Origin: Aptenodytes patagonicus
Lineage: Eukaryota > Chordata > Aves > Sphenisciformes > Spheniscidae
Assembly: GCF_965638725.1 (NCBI RefSeq)
Contig: NC_134950.1
Location: forward strand, 26,936,932-27,000,931
Direction: 5' to 3'
DNA: 64,000 bases
The number at the start of each line of letters is the position of its first letter. The stretch's first letter is position 1. The notes under the pieces are model-generated. The model saw nothing but the letters and a program-made list of their open reading frames with translations, did not search any database and was not told the origin of the DNA. Positions 49,001-62,614 of this stretch are shown in pieces. Position numbers and translations under genes: made by a program.

Positions 49001-52000
49001 GGTGGAGATTTGATGGCAAAGAAGTGATAAAACATTTCGCAAAGTATTTGGGGAGCTTGGAGTGTTTCAGCCACCATTCTCAGTGTGCATTCCCAACTCT
49101 CTGTGCTGTGGTGGCATCAAGCAAGTTAAATTGCCACACCAGTGCTTTCAGACTTCAGCCCAGGTATTTTCGGAAAACAGCAGCAAACTTCATCAAAAGG
49201 CTTTTCTCCTGTGTTCCCAGATGTTTTTACCCTCCTCCCCGAGCCCCCTCTACCCCAGGAAACAAAACAAAATCCTGTATTGGCCCCGGATGCAGAATTT
49301 CCCCGGGGCCAAAGGTGGTCCTGTACTCGCTTTCTGTCTGAGAAAAAGCCTGGCTTTGTCCGACCTGACTTCTCTCAGCAGCCGAGCGTGGGAGTAACCA
49401 CACAGGGTGGTGGTAGCCAGAGCTGCCTGTCAGCACCCGTTCCTGGTGGAGAGCCCTGTCCCTGTGGAAAGACTGCAGGGCTGGCATCTGTCCTGCTGCG
49501 GGACGTGCGGGCAGGGGGACACTCGGTGTTTTGCGGTACAGTGACAGGCAGGGTTGTAATGTTTGGGATAGGCAGGTGCATAAGGTGGGGAAATGTCCTT
49601 AGAGAGGTTGAAAGAGTGGACTTGTGGGCTTAGGAGGGAAGAGGGGTTTGGGGCGACAGCCAAGCAACCCCCAGTGACATGTCCAGGAGCGGTGTGACAA
49701 CTCCTTATCCCTCAGGAGCCGGGCCGGCATGGCAGAGCCTCTCCGGCTCCTCTTCCTGCGGTGGCGAGGAGGAGTTTCTTGCTGAGCAGAGCTCGGCCTG
49801 ACAGCAGAGCTCGGCCTGACAGCAGAACTGCTGCTGCGCAATGGGTTTGATCCTAACATGCCGACTCGATGCCAAAAGGGCCATTTCGGAGGCGGGTGGG
49901 CGGCGCAGGGGTGTGGGAGCGCTGCTGCGGCTGCGCTGGGAGCAGCAGCTGGAGAGAGGAAGGGGTGCCAGAAAACACCCTTCCTCCCTCAGCCCTCATA
50001 GCTTATAGAAGAATGTCTTTTGTCCCGCTTTTTTACATGCTCCCAAAGATGCCGGCTGCGGTAAAATCACCTCTGCCAGCTCTCTGACATGTTTTGGGAG
50101 TGCAGCCCCCTGACCCAAGAGCCAGCCCAACCCCAGCAGGGCTCTGGCACTGGCTCGGCCCGGGCAAGGGCCTTCCAAAATCACTTCTCTGAAGCTGTAT
50201 CTCATTTAAACCTGCATGCTCAGGCATAGACAAAAGGGGAATTACCAGCTGCACTGCTTCGTGCTTTTCCAGAGCCCTCCTGTTTCGCCTGCGACGGGCC
50301 GGTGCAGCCTTCCAGCAGAACTAATGGGCACAGCTGGCTGCCCGGGGACCGGGGCTGTGGCGAGCCCAGCACAAACTCCTGCTCCTGTCAGGAAAGGGCT
50401 TCACTGAGAGACCCCCCTTTTCTCCCCAGGTTATGAAAGAAATTTAAACTTTTCTAATGTGTCACTGGCAAGACAATATTCTTAAGTCAATACTGCTCCG
50501 GGACTGAGCAAACAAGGGGGAGGTCGTTTAAAACATTTCTGTTCCAGGTTTGGCTCGAGTACAGCCTTCATTACGCATGTGTAAACCCAGAGAAAAATTA
50601 CATTTGATTAACAGCGTAGTTTGTGGGGAGCATGCGTACCTTCCTCCGCTCTGAAATTAACCCTGAAAATAAGTATTGTGAGAGCAAACCATGCAAGAGC
50701 CTGTGCTATGAGGCAGCAATGGGGAACGGGCCACTGGTGGGGTTTCAGCATGTGCTTGATGGCTTTTTTTGAGAAAAGCATTTACAGGCACCAGCGTCAC
50801 CGGCCAAAGCAAACAGGGTGATTTCCCCTGTCCTTTAGCTAAAATCAGGCCTTGGCAACAGGGGAGAGCGAGCTGCAGCATCACCAGACTTTGGACGGGG
50901 ATGTGAGCTCTGGGGCATTTTTATGATTGCTTACAACCTTCCTTTACACTCTTAAGCAATGCCTTGGGGCCAGGAGAGTAACTGGACCCTACTGGCTCTT
51001 GGGCTAATGGTTACAAGAACACTGGGGCCCAGGGGAGATGACTTTTAAGCTGCCAGCGTGGCCACCCCGCTGGGAACCATCAGGTTTGTTTGCAGAGGTG
51101 GTTCGGGGTGGGGAAAAGTGCCCTTTGGGGATACCCAGACCTGCTGTCGGGAGCCCTGCAGGAAGGTGCTCTCTACTCCCCCCCTTGCTGACGGCATAGG
51201 TGCTCCCGCAGAGAGTTGAATTTGCGCGTGCCAGCGGCTCCCGGTGCCCTTACTGGTCCCGTCTGCCTCCCAGCAGGGACTGGCAGGGAAGCAGGAGAGG
51301 GGGCAGCTCCCAAGGAGTCTCCGGGAGGGAAAAGGAGCTTTTCTCTCACAGCAGGCAGCCTGTCTTGAGGGATCAGGCTTTGTCCCCGGCCACCCCCAGA
51401 GTTTCTGACACTTGTCTTGGGAAAATCCCGCAGCAGCCGTCCATGCAGAGCGAGGACTTGGCTTGGCCTGAAGCTATGAGGGCACGTGCTGGGGGGCTGC
51501 CTCTGGTCCTGAGGGGTGACCTGGGCTGAAGCCATGAACCTGGGGTGGAAGAGGCACGTCCTCAGGACGTCTCAGGTTGGGTTTTAGGCTTGTCAGTGAC
51601 AAACCTACCCAGCAGGCTGGGCAGCATTGTGTTATTTAGATGCACATACCCTCTACTGGCTTCTGTTCTTAAATTAAAATGACATCTTCTCCCAATAAAT
51701 ACGTGTTTCCTTAAACTGTGCTCCAGAGTGCTTGTAACTAAGGAGATTTGGCCTGTTAAGATGTCCCATGGAGAGGTGACCGAGTTTCCCTGTTTCTTAG
51801 CAGGAGCTCCAGATGGTTTCACTGTTTATCAGGAGAGACCACAGATACATCCTCTTCCCCTCAACCCAACACACGCACGCACTTTCTCTTGCTATTTACC
51901 ACATCACGGGAGGCTTTTCACTCTGCCTGTGCAATTCCTGCTGGTTTCACCCCAAGTGAAAAATTCAGCCTAAATTGCTCTTGAAGCAGATGCTCTGCAG

Positions 52001-52041
52001 CGTAACCGGTGTTCAGCAGAGAGCAGCCTGGCAGGAGCAAC
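43001..52041. other. PDP1-TMEM67 intergenic, GC-richer part
   Basis: The sequence becomes visibly richer in G and C, so open frames of 100-160 codons appear on both strands (for example near 48.7-49.7 kb). They overlap each other, lack recognisable domains and have no convincing splice framework, so I do not call genes. A short tandem duplication lies at 49,785-49,826. Confidence 0.5.
49785..49826. repeat. 18-bp tandem duplication
   Basis: The unit AGCAGAGCTCGGCCTGAC is repeated perfectly twice (49,785-49,802 and 49,803-49,820) with a third partial copy AGCAGA. It is a small minisatellite in intergenic sequence. Confidence 0.9.
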
Positions 52042-52293
52042 TTGTTCAGAAAAGCGTTTTTTCTCACGCAGGAGTAAAACCAAGTGCAGAGTCACAAGTC
52101 AGAGTGTGAGACACTGGAACAGGTTGCCCAGAGAAATTGTGGACGTCCCATCATTGGAAGTGTTCATGGTCAGGTTGGACGGGGCTTTGAGCAACCCGAT
52201 CTAGTGGAAGATGTCCCTGCCCATGGCAGGGGTTTGGACAAGACAATCTTTGAAGGTCCCTTCCAACCCAAACCATTCATGGTTCTATGATTG
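52042..52293 (+). mobile_element. CR1 LINE 3' fragment
   Basis: It has the CR1 ORF2-end motif CACTGGAACAGGTTGCCCAG, the 3'-UTR motif GAAGGTCCCTTCCAACCCAA and a TTCTATGATTG tail. It is moderately diverged and 5'-truncated to about 250 bp. The 3' UTR differs from the 55.2-kb copy and is closer in style to the fragment at 63.3 kb, indicating a different CR1 subfamily. Confidence 0.88.
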
Positions 52294-55203
52294 CTTATGA
52301 AATGGGAGGGTTGGTGGTTCACCATGGATCCCTCATTCACTCTGGGGGTGACTGCAGAGACCCATCAGGCTGCCTTGGCTGGGCACACGCAGGTAGCCAG
52401 GCACGTGGCCACACACCCAGGAGGGAGCCCAGGGATCAAACAGGAGTATCAGTGGTTCTAGTCTCCAGAAACCAGACCTGCAGGTCCCAGTCACTTATGC
52501 ACCGTGGGTCTCCTGAGCCTTTGTCACACAGTGAAAAGCTTGAAGATGGCAACATTCGTGACTGTGGGCACCTTTCTCAAGAAATGCCGTCGTTGGTGGG
52601 ACAAGGGAATCTGTCTGGTGATTCTTGGGTAAGGTCTGAATACAAAACCGTGTGAGAAGGTGTCATCACAGGGTGAGTGTCTCTGCTGCATCGGCTTTGG
52701 GTCCCTCGCTCTCACCCCAGCTCAGTGCACGTCAGGTGGGCAGATTGCAGACAGCCAGGGATCGCAGTGGTGCCGTGCATTCAGCATTCACATTTACTGC
52801 ACGCTCTTCTCGCGGCAAAGGGGCTGCAGAGAAGGAGTACATGAGAACGGTCTGCCTTGTATTTCCTGCGTGATGCAAAAAAAAAGCCAGCCAAAAGAGC
52901 TGGTGGACGTGAGCTGACGCTGTGCTTCGCTCTGGTGCCTCTGGGCCAGGCTGGACCCCTCTGCCCCCACTGCCCCGGGTGCCTCTTCCCAGGCCTGGCT
53001 CCTCCACTTGTTCCTCTCCTCACCTGGTGCCACCAGCATCGTCCTGGCCCTGCGGGGCAGCAAACCCTGCCAGGGCTCCTTGCTTACCAACAACCCTCCG
53101 AGCCGCTTGCTCATTTAGATCCATTTCAGTGCCATTGCACAGATGGCGTTAGGGGCCAGGGCTCGCTCCCAGCTGTGAGCTGATTTCTAGGGGTGTTTAT
53201 TACGGAGTGCATGCACCCGCAGAGCTGGCTCGCTCTCCTTGCAGACTCCTGTTATACCGTCCTTGAGCTGAGAGGCTGACAAGGGGCGTGAAAAGCAGCT
53301 AGGATTTTTCACTCCAGCATATACACAGGCACAGAATGTGAAAACATCCACCTCCTCTAATTATACACTGTTGTTTCCAGTACAGCTTTTATAACTACCG
53401 GTGGCATGACAATGACTGGGGGGGTTTAAGCTTCCCAAATTCTCTAACTGCTGCTTTCACCTGCTGCACCCATTTCAAGCTCTCCCAGTTAAAGCAGCTG
53501 CAACTGAGCAGTGCTGGAGAGAAAGGGGAAGCTGAGAAAGCTAAAAGCCTCAGGAAACAAAAGCCATTCCCCAGAGGCGATCAACTCCTTTCTGTTCCTC
53601 TGTCTAGATACGTTTAAATGCGTCTGCTACTTAATTGCATCTTTAAGAGTCCCAGCCCTTCCCCAGTAATGGTTGCTGAGGCTGCAGCGTTGCCCTTGAT
53701 GACAACTGATGGGGAATCGGGAGGGCTGGGTTGGAGGAGCCAAGAGCACCAGGTGGCACCAGCAAGAGAGGCTCCATTACCTCATGGTCTCTTCTGGCTT
53801 GACATCTGGTGAGTATGGGCAATGAATATTATTGTTTCCAAGAAGTGTGTCATCGAAGCATCACTCTACATTTATTCATAATGTCAGAAATAAGCCACTG
53901 GGGAGCAGTGCTAGCTCTAAACAGCAGAAGAGGTTGAGGAAATTGTGGTTTGCTCGCAGTATTTGGGGTGAGGAAGCAAAACTTCCCTGCTGACAGCAGC
54001 CGACCCTCCATTACACCAACCTGTATATCAGGGGTGTCGCAGCCGCACATCTGCGGCTGCAAAACCAGACAGCATGGCTGTAGGGTCCTGCTGTTTCTGT
54101 TGCCAGACCAGATGGTACTGATCCACAGGTCTCAGATCCAGCTCTTTCCCATCACCATGCTCACAAATCCCTGGGACCCATCGCAGCATCTCCAGCCTTG
54201 AAAGGAATTCAGTATTTTGCCTTCCAAACAGTATATTGCTGGGCGCTCTGCAAATGCAAAGGCAGGATGCCATCTGAGAGAAATAACATGCAGTAAGGTC
54301 AGTGTTAGTCAGGAATGAGAGCTGCAATGAGCCTGTGCAAACCATGTAGCCATATTCTCTCTCTTTCCTTTTTTTTTTCTGAGAACTGTAATCATGTCCA
54401 CACGGAGGAATTTGTCAGGCTTTGTCTCCATCCCTATGGAGAAAGATGTCTCCCTGTCCCTGCGGGTTTGGGATGCTGCGGGGGGAACCTGGAGTCTCAG
54501 CAAGTTCTGCACTGAGTTTGGGTGTCCCATGACACAACTCACCTCTGCACAGCAGTCTCAACAGAAAATACTGTCTGCATGTCCTATCACGTGTCTGACC
54601 ATGCGGTAATGTTTTCGTAAAGAGAACTACTGCATACAGGGCACAGATGAGCAACTCTGGTGTTTCCAATGGTGTGGCTCAGATCTTTGCATACACCAAA
54701 AAAAAAAAAAAAAGAAAAAAGAAAATGTTGAAAATGGGAAACGCAGCCTTTTCCTTTCCAGGAAAAAGTGCACTTTTTCTCAAACTGTGAAACAAACAGA
54801 AACAGATTTCTGACTGCACGCTTTTAGGAGTAATGAACACTTGAAAAGTCCCTCTCCCGGCATCATCTCTGCTCCGACCTTCCAGTATAATGTAATAAAT
54901 ACTGAGCTTTCAGCATAGCTGTTATTAAACATAAAGATATCAGCATATCTATATCTCCTGCGTCCCCTTGCCAAGATTTCCGGGGGGTTGGCTCTCTGCA
55001 GGGCCAGGTGAACCTGGAAGCAAAGAGGTGAGGGGAAGGGCCGGTGCAGGTGGGGCAGCAGCCTGGGGGCTGTGCCCCAAAGACAGCTCCTGGATCTGTC
55101 CTCTGAGAGGCCAAGGAGGGAGGTGCTGGCCCCCACAGTGCCCCAGCAGCTCCACGGCACGTAGAAAGGATTCAGGGGAGACCACGGGCATGTGAAATCA
55201 CTT
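52294..55203. other. Intergenic, no gene recognised
   Basis: GC-moderate sequence between two CR1 copies. Overlapping open frames on both strands have no recognised domains. A poly(A)-rich run occurs at about 54,700-54,725, with no clear retroposed sequence attached. Confidence 0.5.
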
Positions 55204-55763
55204 GGGGAAGTGATCGTGCCCCTGTACTCGGCACTGGTGAGGCCGCACCTTGAATACTGTGTTCAGTTTTGGGCCCCTCACTACAAGAAGGACATCGAGG
55301 TGTTAGAGCGTGTCCAGAGAAGGGCAACGAGGCTGGTGAGGGGTCTGGAGAACAAGTCTTCTGAGGAGCGGCTGAGGGAACTGGGCTTGTTTAGCCTGGA
55401 GAAAAGGAGGCTGAGGGGAGACCTCATCGCTCTCTACAACTACCTGAAAGGAGGTTGTAGCGAGGTGGGTGTTGGTCTCTTCTCCCAAGTAACTAGCGAT
55501 AGGACGAGAGGAAATGGCCTCAAGTTGTGCCAGGGGAGGTTTATATTGGACATGGGGAAAAATGTCTTTACTGAAAGAGTGGTTAAACATTGGACCAGGC
55601 TGCCCAGGGAAGTGGTTGAGTCCCCATCCCTGGAGGTATTTAAAAGACGTGTAGATGTGGCACTTAGGGACATGGTTTAGTGGGCATGGTGGTGTTGGGT
55701 TGACGGTTGGACTCGATGATCTTAGAGGTCTTTTCCAACCTTAATGATTCTATGATTCTATGA
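55204..55763 (+). mobile_element. Young CR1 LINE, 5'-truncated
   Basis: It begins in ORF2 at the motif [18 protein letters not shown] and runs through the ORF2 end at 55,680 and the 3' UTR to ATTCTATGATTCTATGA. The last part of the ORF2 frame (about 159 codons) is open. It is the same subfamily as the 9.8-kb copy and the minus-strand copy at 34.7-35.8 kb. It lacks the polymerase catalytic motifs and is non-autonomous. Confidence 0.95.
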
Positions 55764-58700
55764 AAGAGCAAAATCTGTTTGTCCCAGCTCGGCTGCCTCC
55801 GGCGGGGCACAGATGGGAAGGAGGATTAGGTCAGGCTCCAGGAGATACTGAGCTGTTTGCTCAGGAGGGAGGTCGGTGCAACTCTTCTTGTCCCAGGCAT
55901 CAGGCAAAGCCAAAAGCAAATATCTCTGTTCAGCATTTGCAGAAAGAACTGCAGACTTATTTTTTGCATAATTTGAAGGGGATTATTTTCCCGCAGTTGT
56001 AAACCAGGGTGAAAAGGTCACGGAGACCATGGGGGTACAGGTCGGTTTTTCCATTTCAGTTTCTTCCATACTGCATGAGCCTTTCTAACACCCTGATGCA
56101 CAGAGCTGTAAAATGGAAATTCGATAACTGCTGTAACAGGAGGCACTTGTGCAAAGAAGAAAAGAAAAAAAGAAACCATCTAGATCTGCCTCTTAATTGT
56201 TGTGTGTTTTCTAGGCAAAATTGCTTTTGTGCTGTGACAAATATGTTTCCTTCTCTCTGGTTAGATACAGCCTCTGCTTTTCATACCATCAAAGCTTATT
56301 GAAGCTGTACCAGGAAAAGATGGAAACGTTCATCTTACAGAGGCAAATCCATCTCCCGTGGGGTATCCTGGGGAATGTCCCTCAGGCTCCGTGATCCCCA
56401 GCCTGAGCTGTGGATCCACGTCCTCCCCATGGGCACCGGAGTGCAGAACTGCCTGCACACTCCTGCCCACGGAGGCTGGCAGCAGCTCGGCCATCCTGCC
56501 TGCAGGGTGACATCCACAGCCCCGCTCCCTTTGGCAGCCAGTGGCGGGCCAGCGAGGACGGTGGTTTTTCCAAGCCACCTGTGGCAGGTGTCATCTGTCT
56601 GCTGTGGTGTGGTAAGAGTCACACGAGGAAGCTGGGAGTGCTGGGGTGGAGATGGTATGTAGAGAACAAAGGAGGCAAAACTGGAAGAAGCCAGTGCTCA
56701 AAGAGCAGTTTGTTTGGAGGTGTCATGGTGTCATTTATTCTTCCTTTTAGACATACACGGAAGTTGGGACTTCATGCTTTTAAACTGATTTCTAATGCTG
56801 TGTTTGGATTTTCATTCTTCTCACCAAAGAACCTGTGCTGCTACCCCGAGGCCCACCTTGGCACGCAGTTCGTTGCCACCCAGCTTGGCAGCATTCTCCT
56901 GCAAAGGCCACCTCCCCTCAGCCTCTGGCCAGCCAGACTGCGTTTCCCTCATTTGCCCAGGGAAGTGGGGATAGGCAGCAACTGCCCCAGCACGCAGCCC
57001 TGCTGCCAGACCCACAGGCAGGAAGGCAGGGGCAGGACCTGAGGTGGTGGGGCAAAGTAGGAGGCTGTGGCAGGCACCACCCGGAGGCACTGGCTTGAGG
57101 CACAGGAGAGAGGGACAGGGGATTAGTGCTTGTGTGAAAAGGTGCAGAAGAAAAGCGTGCGATGCTGGGATCCTGGCTAGAGAAAAGAGGAGATGTAGGG
57201 GAAAGAAACGTTGTTGAGGGAGACCAGTTCTGAGATGTTTGATAGTTACCTCCTTCCACCATCCCAGTTTACTTGTGATTTTCATAGGAGTGTATCACAA
57301 TGTCACACTCCCCTAGTCACCTACTGCTCATACACTCCCTTTCAGACTGACAACAAACAGAAAACCCCATGAGCTTGGCTTGGATGGCATCGCCGTGCTG
57401 CTTACGCTGCAGCAATCTGATGGGCAGGATGAAATTTTGAGCCTCGTGCCAGTTGCGCTTCTCACCTCCGGTACGATTTACCTCAATCACACGCCTGCCC
57501 CTACCATTAAAATGAATGCTGTAGTAAGCCACAAATCAATCAAGTCCTCAGTAGTAAATGAAACCTGTGAATTTTAAACATATTCTTGAAATTACTGTAC
57601 CTTCTCTGTATATATGAGTTATAATTATTTGCAGAATTGACTATTTTGGCATCTAGCCCTTAAGATACTTGGCAATAAGCAACCATCTCTTTCCATTAGT
57701 TGTGATTATCCAAAACCGTATCCCTCCTTTGCCACACCGACCGCAGAATCCCTTTCTTACGCTTGTCCTGACAGAGCTTCTGTGGACTGCAGAGCCATTG
57801 GTGGCTGCCCTATCCTGAAACCTCTCATGTTCGTGGAAGGAAAAGTGTGTGGTAGGCTTGGCTCAACTGATTTAACAAGTGCAAAAAAACTTCTCTGGTC
57901 CTTGAAAATTTTTTTATTGCTTAGAGGAACAGATAGGAGAGTTTGAAATGCCATGTGATTAAATAAAACATTTAGAAACTTGAAAGACACTCGGCAACGA
58001 CACATTGTAGCTGCATATTAATTTTTAAAAAGGAAAAACATTAAGTTGGAAATAAAATCAGAAGAGCTATTTCTTGAACAAAGATCAAGCAATAGGAGAA
58101 CAAAGCGCAGTCAACCCGTTTCAAGTGTTCACTGGACAGCAAGAATGAAGAAAAGCTTCTATGAATTTCTGGAGCTTTTGACTCCTGTAATTATTTCCTA
58201 AATCATGTAGAGTGCCTATGTTAGCTATATTAACATTTTAGATAAATGACCTGGAAAAATAAAACACAACAGAGTAGTGTGTGCACTGAGGAGAAAGAGG
58301 GGGCCAAGCGACTGAACTGTTTTGACAGGACATTTTTAGATTAATTTATCATTTATCTGTAACAAGAGTTGCCGTTAGCAGCAGTTCTTGCAAATTGCAA
58401 GGTCATTAAAGCTTTCACATGCCCTTCCGAGCAGCAGATAATTAAAGGCATATCTAAAGCAAACTCAAAGCACGATTTTTGCACAGAAAGGTGTACCTGG
58501 TTAGCAAAAGCATTGAGAATAGGGTACAGAGTGAGAGGCCACATGCCGAAACGTCTCCGTTTCTGCTGGTACCGGACTAACTAAATTAAAACTACGCGGC
58601 TGTGTCTACAGATGGCACAATCGCACCTTCGTTTCGCTTGCAGACATTCCCTGGTTTACTCAGGTCTGGTTACTACTTTTTAGTTATTCTGACTGAAGTC

Positions 58701-60557
58701 GGCCATAAATCAGACCATTCTAGAGGAGGTATGTTCGAAGTGTGGTTCTGTTCCCTAGAATAACTTCATGACTATGGACACGTCATCAGAATCTGCACAG
58801 AGAAAAAGCCTGTGCCCGTTACCATTGGCAATGATGCCCACTTATATTGCTGGAAAGTGACAGTAAGAAAAGACCTGTATTAGGGTAATTCATTAGGGTC
58901 ATACTTGCTCACTTACGGATCACAGCAATTTTCTACACCCCTTTAGTCACATCAGTCCTCTTGAATAAATATGGTCACACGAGAAAGATTGTATTTCCTC
59001 TTGTACATTGATATTTCAGTAGGACTTGCAAGATCTGGAAAGTTTAGTTGTTTAGTTGAGCTATGCTTGCATCATGCAAGCCTAACTTTGCCTTGCAAAT
59101 GTCCTGCCGCAGACCGTTTTTCAGATGGCTCCTCAGCTTAGTTTACAGGTTTGCCACTTGGTACATCACTGACAGGCAATACGACAGAAACCTCACAACT
59201 AGTGAAGTCGTCATACAGTCATGGTACTCAGCGGAAATAAGATTTTTGGCTGTTTTAACAGATAGAGAACCTAATGGATGCTTTAATTACTACATTCACT
59301 ATAAAGGTAACAACCTTGATTTTATTTATAGTGGGCACTTCCCTCTGTTGGAAGTTTTGCATTCATACCTTTTTTGAGGCATAGTGTGCGCCAACAAACT
59401 AAGAATTGTGCACAGAAGTAGACTGAAGTAAGGAAAGCATGTCATGGAAATATCCATGCCAAACTGCATATTAATAAATGGATGTCCTGCTGAAAACCAA
59501 CTCCTCAGTTATCTACCTTGTTACAGCCTTACTGGCAGACACCCATTCTATCAGTTAATAGCACCTATATCGGACTACCAAGCTGCAGAGGTTTTGCAAC
59601 ACCAAAAGCAAATGCAATAGCGAGCAACAGTGACCCTGAGATTTATGTCCATGTTACCATAAGTTTAATATCATGATATGATATGGTATCAACATGAGAA
59701 CACGTTCCTCTCTATGAAGCCAAAAACACCTGAAATTCAATGCTGCTTCAACTCAGATAAGCATGTCTGCACTGAAAATCTGCTAGGTCCAACTGATTGT
59801 GTCCTCAGTCTCTGTTTTGGAATAAGCATGCTAACCTCGACTTACATTTTTATGGTGTTTTTGCTGGTGAAAGTCCCTTGTTGAATCATCTAAAGACAAG
59901 TAACAGCTATAAAACCAGAAAACACTATTCAAGTTCAATCATTTACTGAAAAACATAGTTTTAAAAAAGTAGGGAGACTTTTCAGAGATACAAATGGGAG
60001 GTAGACACCTCACTTTAAGGTGTTTTGAAGGCCATTCATAATCTCCCTTAACACTTAATAAGTGGCACCTGAATAATTATTAACTTGTCTAAATTCCAAA
60101 AATATGATGACAGTAAAATGATTATGGTCTCTGTGTTATATCTAAAGATAATAAAGCCAGAAAGTTAGAGAGACAGAGGTACATGAGCATATATAGGCAC
60201 CTGTGCAAACACTTCTAAAAAGATAAGAACAATTGCTTCTATTTCACTTGTGTGGAAACAGCACAGAAGAATTACTGTATTTCCCTGGGCATCTCGCATC
60301 AGATGACAGATCAGGAACAAACACCAAATACCTATAACCTCTCCTCTGCCTGTTTTTCTGCATTGCTGTAACACTACTGTATCTCAAACACAAGGAAACT
60401 TTGTCATGTGTAGTCCACACCTAAGAAAAACAATGATAAACTTCAAGAGAAGAGACAAAAGCATACAATACTATGACACAATAAAGAAAAGCTAAAATTT
60501 CAAGTTGGAGTTGCTGTAAATAAATGATCTTTAAATCAAGTCCTCTTGACATATTAA
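55764..60557. other. Intergenic downstream of TMEM67
   Basis: No gene recognised. The base composition falls from GC-moderate (to about 57 kb) to AT-rich. Overlapping open frames on opposite strands at 56.4-57.3 kb lack domains and look like chance. Confidence 0.5.
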
Positions 60558-61053
60558 TTTAATTCAGAACAAGTCCTGTGCTGCATAAAACTGGAAGTAT
60601 GTTTGCTAAACGTTATACCTCAAAATAAATTACCAAAAAAGAGAGAAAAAGATTTAAGGGATTTTCAGAAAACTGAAGAGTTGACAGCCTCTCCTGCCAA
60701 CTGGAATGCTCAAATTTTTGTCTCAAAGTGAGTGGTCCGTACCTCAGCAAAAGCCATTAAACAATTTTTATCTTATTCTAATAATAAGAACAGTAAGTTT
60801 ACGTCTGTCTTATTTTCATTTCATGTACCTTTCCTTTTAAAGGCCTATGGCTTAGTGTTCACAAATTAAAAAATATTTGTAAATACACAAAAATAAAGCT
60901 TAATAGCACACAATGTAAAAAATGATTCATTTCAAAACCATTGCATTATTATTATTGAAAAGTGCATTACAATTAACCTGTAGGTCAGAGACGCTTTGAT
61001 CATGGACATAATTTCCATGATTAACTCCTCCACAAAGTTTTTCGTCTTCTTAA
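60558..61053 (-). other. TMEM67: TMEM67 3' UTR (end tentative)
   Basis: Sequence directly 3' of the TMEM67 stop codon. I found no AATAAA on the minus strand in the first ~500 bp; the first reasonable signal is ATTAAA at 60,558-60,563. The transcript end is therefore uncertain. Confidence 0.3.
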
Positions 61054-61134
61054 TTAAATGAGAAATCTTTCATCCACCAAGGTTTTGGATGCCAAATTCT
61101 TCTGCCCAAGTGTATTACGAATAAACCTAAATAT
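61054..61134 (-). CDS. TMEM67: TMEM67 (meckelin), last coding exon
   Basis: An 81-nt terminal exon encodes IFRFIRNTLGQKNLASKTLV, then DERFLI and a TAA stop at 61,054-61,056. It follows an AG acceptor (61,135-61,136) in phase 0. The peptide matches the remembered C-terminal tail of vertebrate meckelin almost residue for residue. Meckelin is a multi-pass membrane protein of the ciliary transition zone (MKS module). In humans, loss causes Meckel-Gruber, Joubert and related ciliopathies. This part is the short tail after the last membrane helix. The exon lies 452 bp from the previous one. Confidence 0.95.
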   Translation of the reverse strand: MFRFIRNTLGQKNLASKTLVDERFLI

Positions 61135-61757
<623 letters not shown>

Positions 61758-61841
61758 TTATTATTTCTATGAAGTGCAAGTTTGTGGAGTTCATCAGTCC
61801 ACGCTGAGAAAGCTCATAAGAAAAAGGGAAGTCAGAGCAAG

Positions 61842-61892
61842 AGCTAGTTATGGCATTCTATGGCATCATAAAAGCTAGTTATGTCATTCTAT
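61842..61892. repeat. Short direct repeat, 31-bp spacing
   Basis: AGCTAGTTATGGCATTCTAT (61,842-61,861) recurs with one change at 61,873-61,892, inside the TMEM67 intron. Confidence 0.85.
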
Positions 61893-62614
61893 TTAAGCAA
61901 AATAATACAAACCTTTTCACTTATAAAATGGCTTAATACTGACGGAACACAATAGGAAAAGCCCATGTGCCACACGCAACTTTATTCACTCCTGAAACCT
62001 CAATCGGATTGTTTGAAAAAGGCTGCTTTGAACAAGAAGCAGATGTAACTTCCTTGTCACTGCAATTTTTAGCAACTGTTAACTCTGGCCCCAGCTCAAC
62101 AAAATAATAAAAGCATATGCTTAAAGCCTTACTTAGGAGGAGGTTCAGAGCTTAACATTATCTTTGTTCATTGGTTAACAGTTTCCCAGAAAATGGGTCT
62201 TTTAAGCTTAAAATACCTTTTTCATAGCCAAAGTAGTCTAGACCACTTATCCACTTCTTTATTTTATCAAAAAGCACCACTTTCAAAAGAGAAAAGAACA
62301 CTTAAAATAAACAATTACAGAAAATAGATTCTTTTCCCTCTTCCTACTTTTTCAGAAAAAAGTCTAATGCAAGTTTTATTGGAAACAGCGTATTTTCATT
62401 ACAAATTGTATATGTCCTACTGCCATGAAATCCTGATTTGTATCTAAACTTCTGGGAACCATGGCAGTCTAAACCATCAAACAATATGTTTATATCAATG
62501 CTTATGGTTATGAACTTTAAAACAATGGCAGTCAAAAGACCAAGCCTTTGTTGAATACTGCACAATTTGGAGACATCACATCATGCTTATACACTTAATT
62601 CTAACTCAGACATT

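Noticed and set aside
48722..49663. Cluster of open frames of 90-163 codons on both strands
   Set aside because: Mutually overlapping, with no domains, splice framework or recognisable similarity; expected in GC-richer noncoding DNA.
54700..54725. Poly(A) run suggesting a processed pseudogene
   Set aside because: No recognisable retroposed coding sequence precedes it and no target-site duplication could be assigned.
56410..57285. 210-codon plus-strand and 154-codon minus-strand open frames
   Set aside because: They overlap each other and have low-complexity composition and no recognised family; more likely chance than gene.
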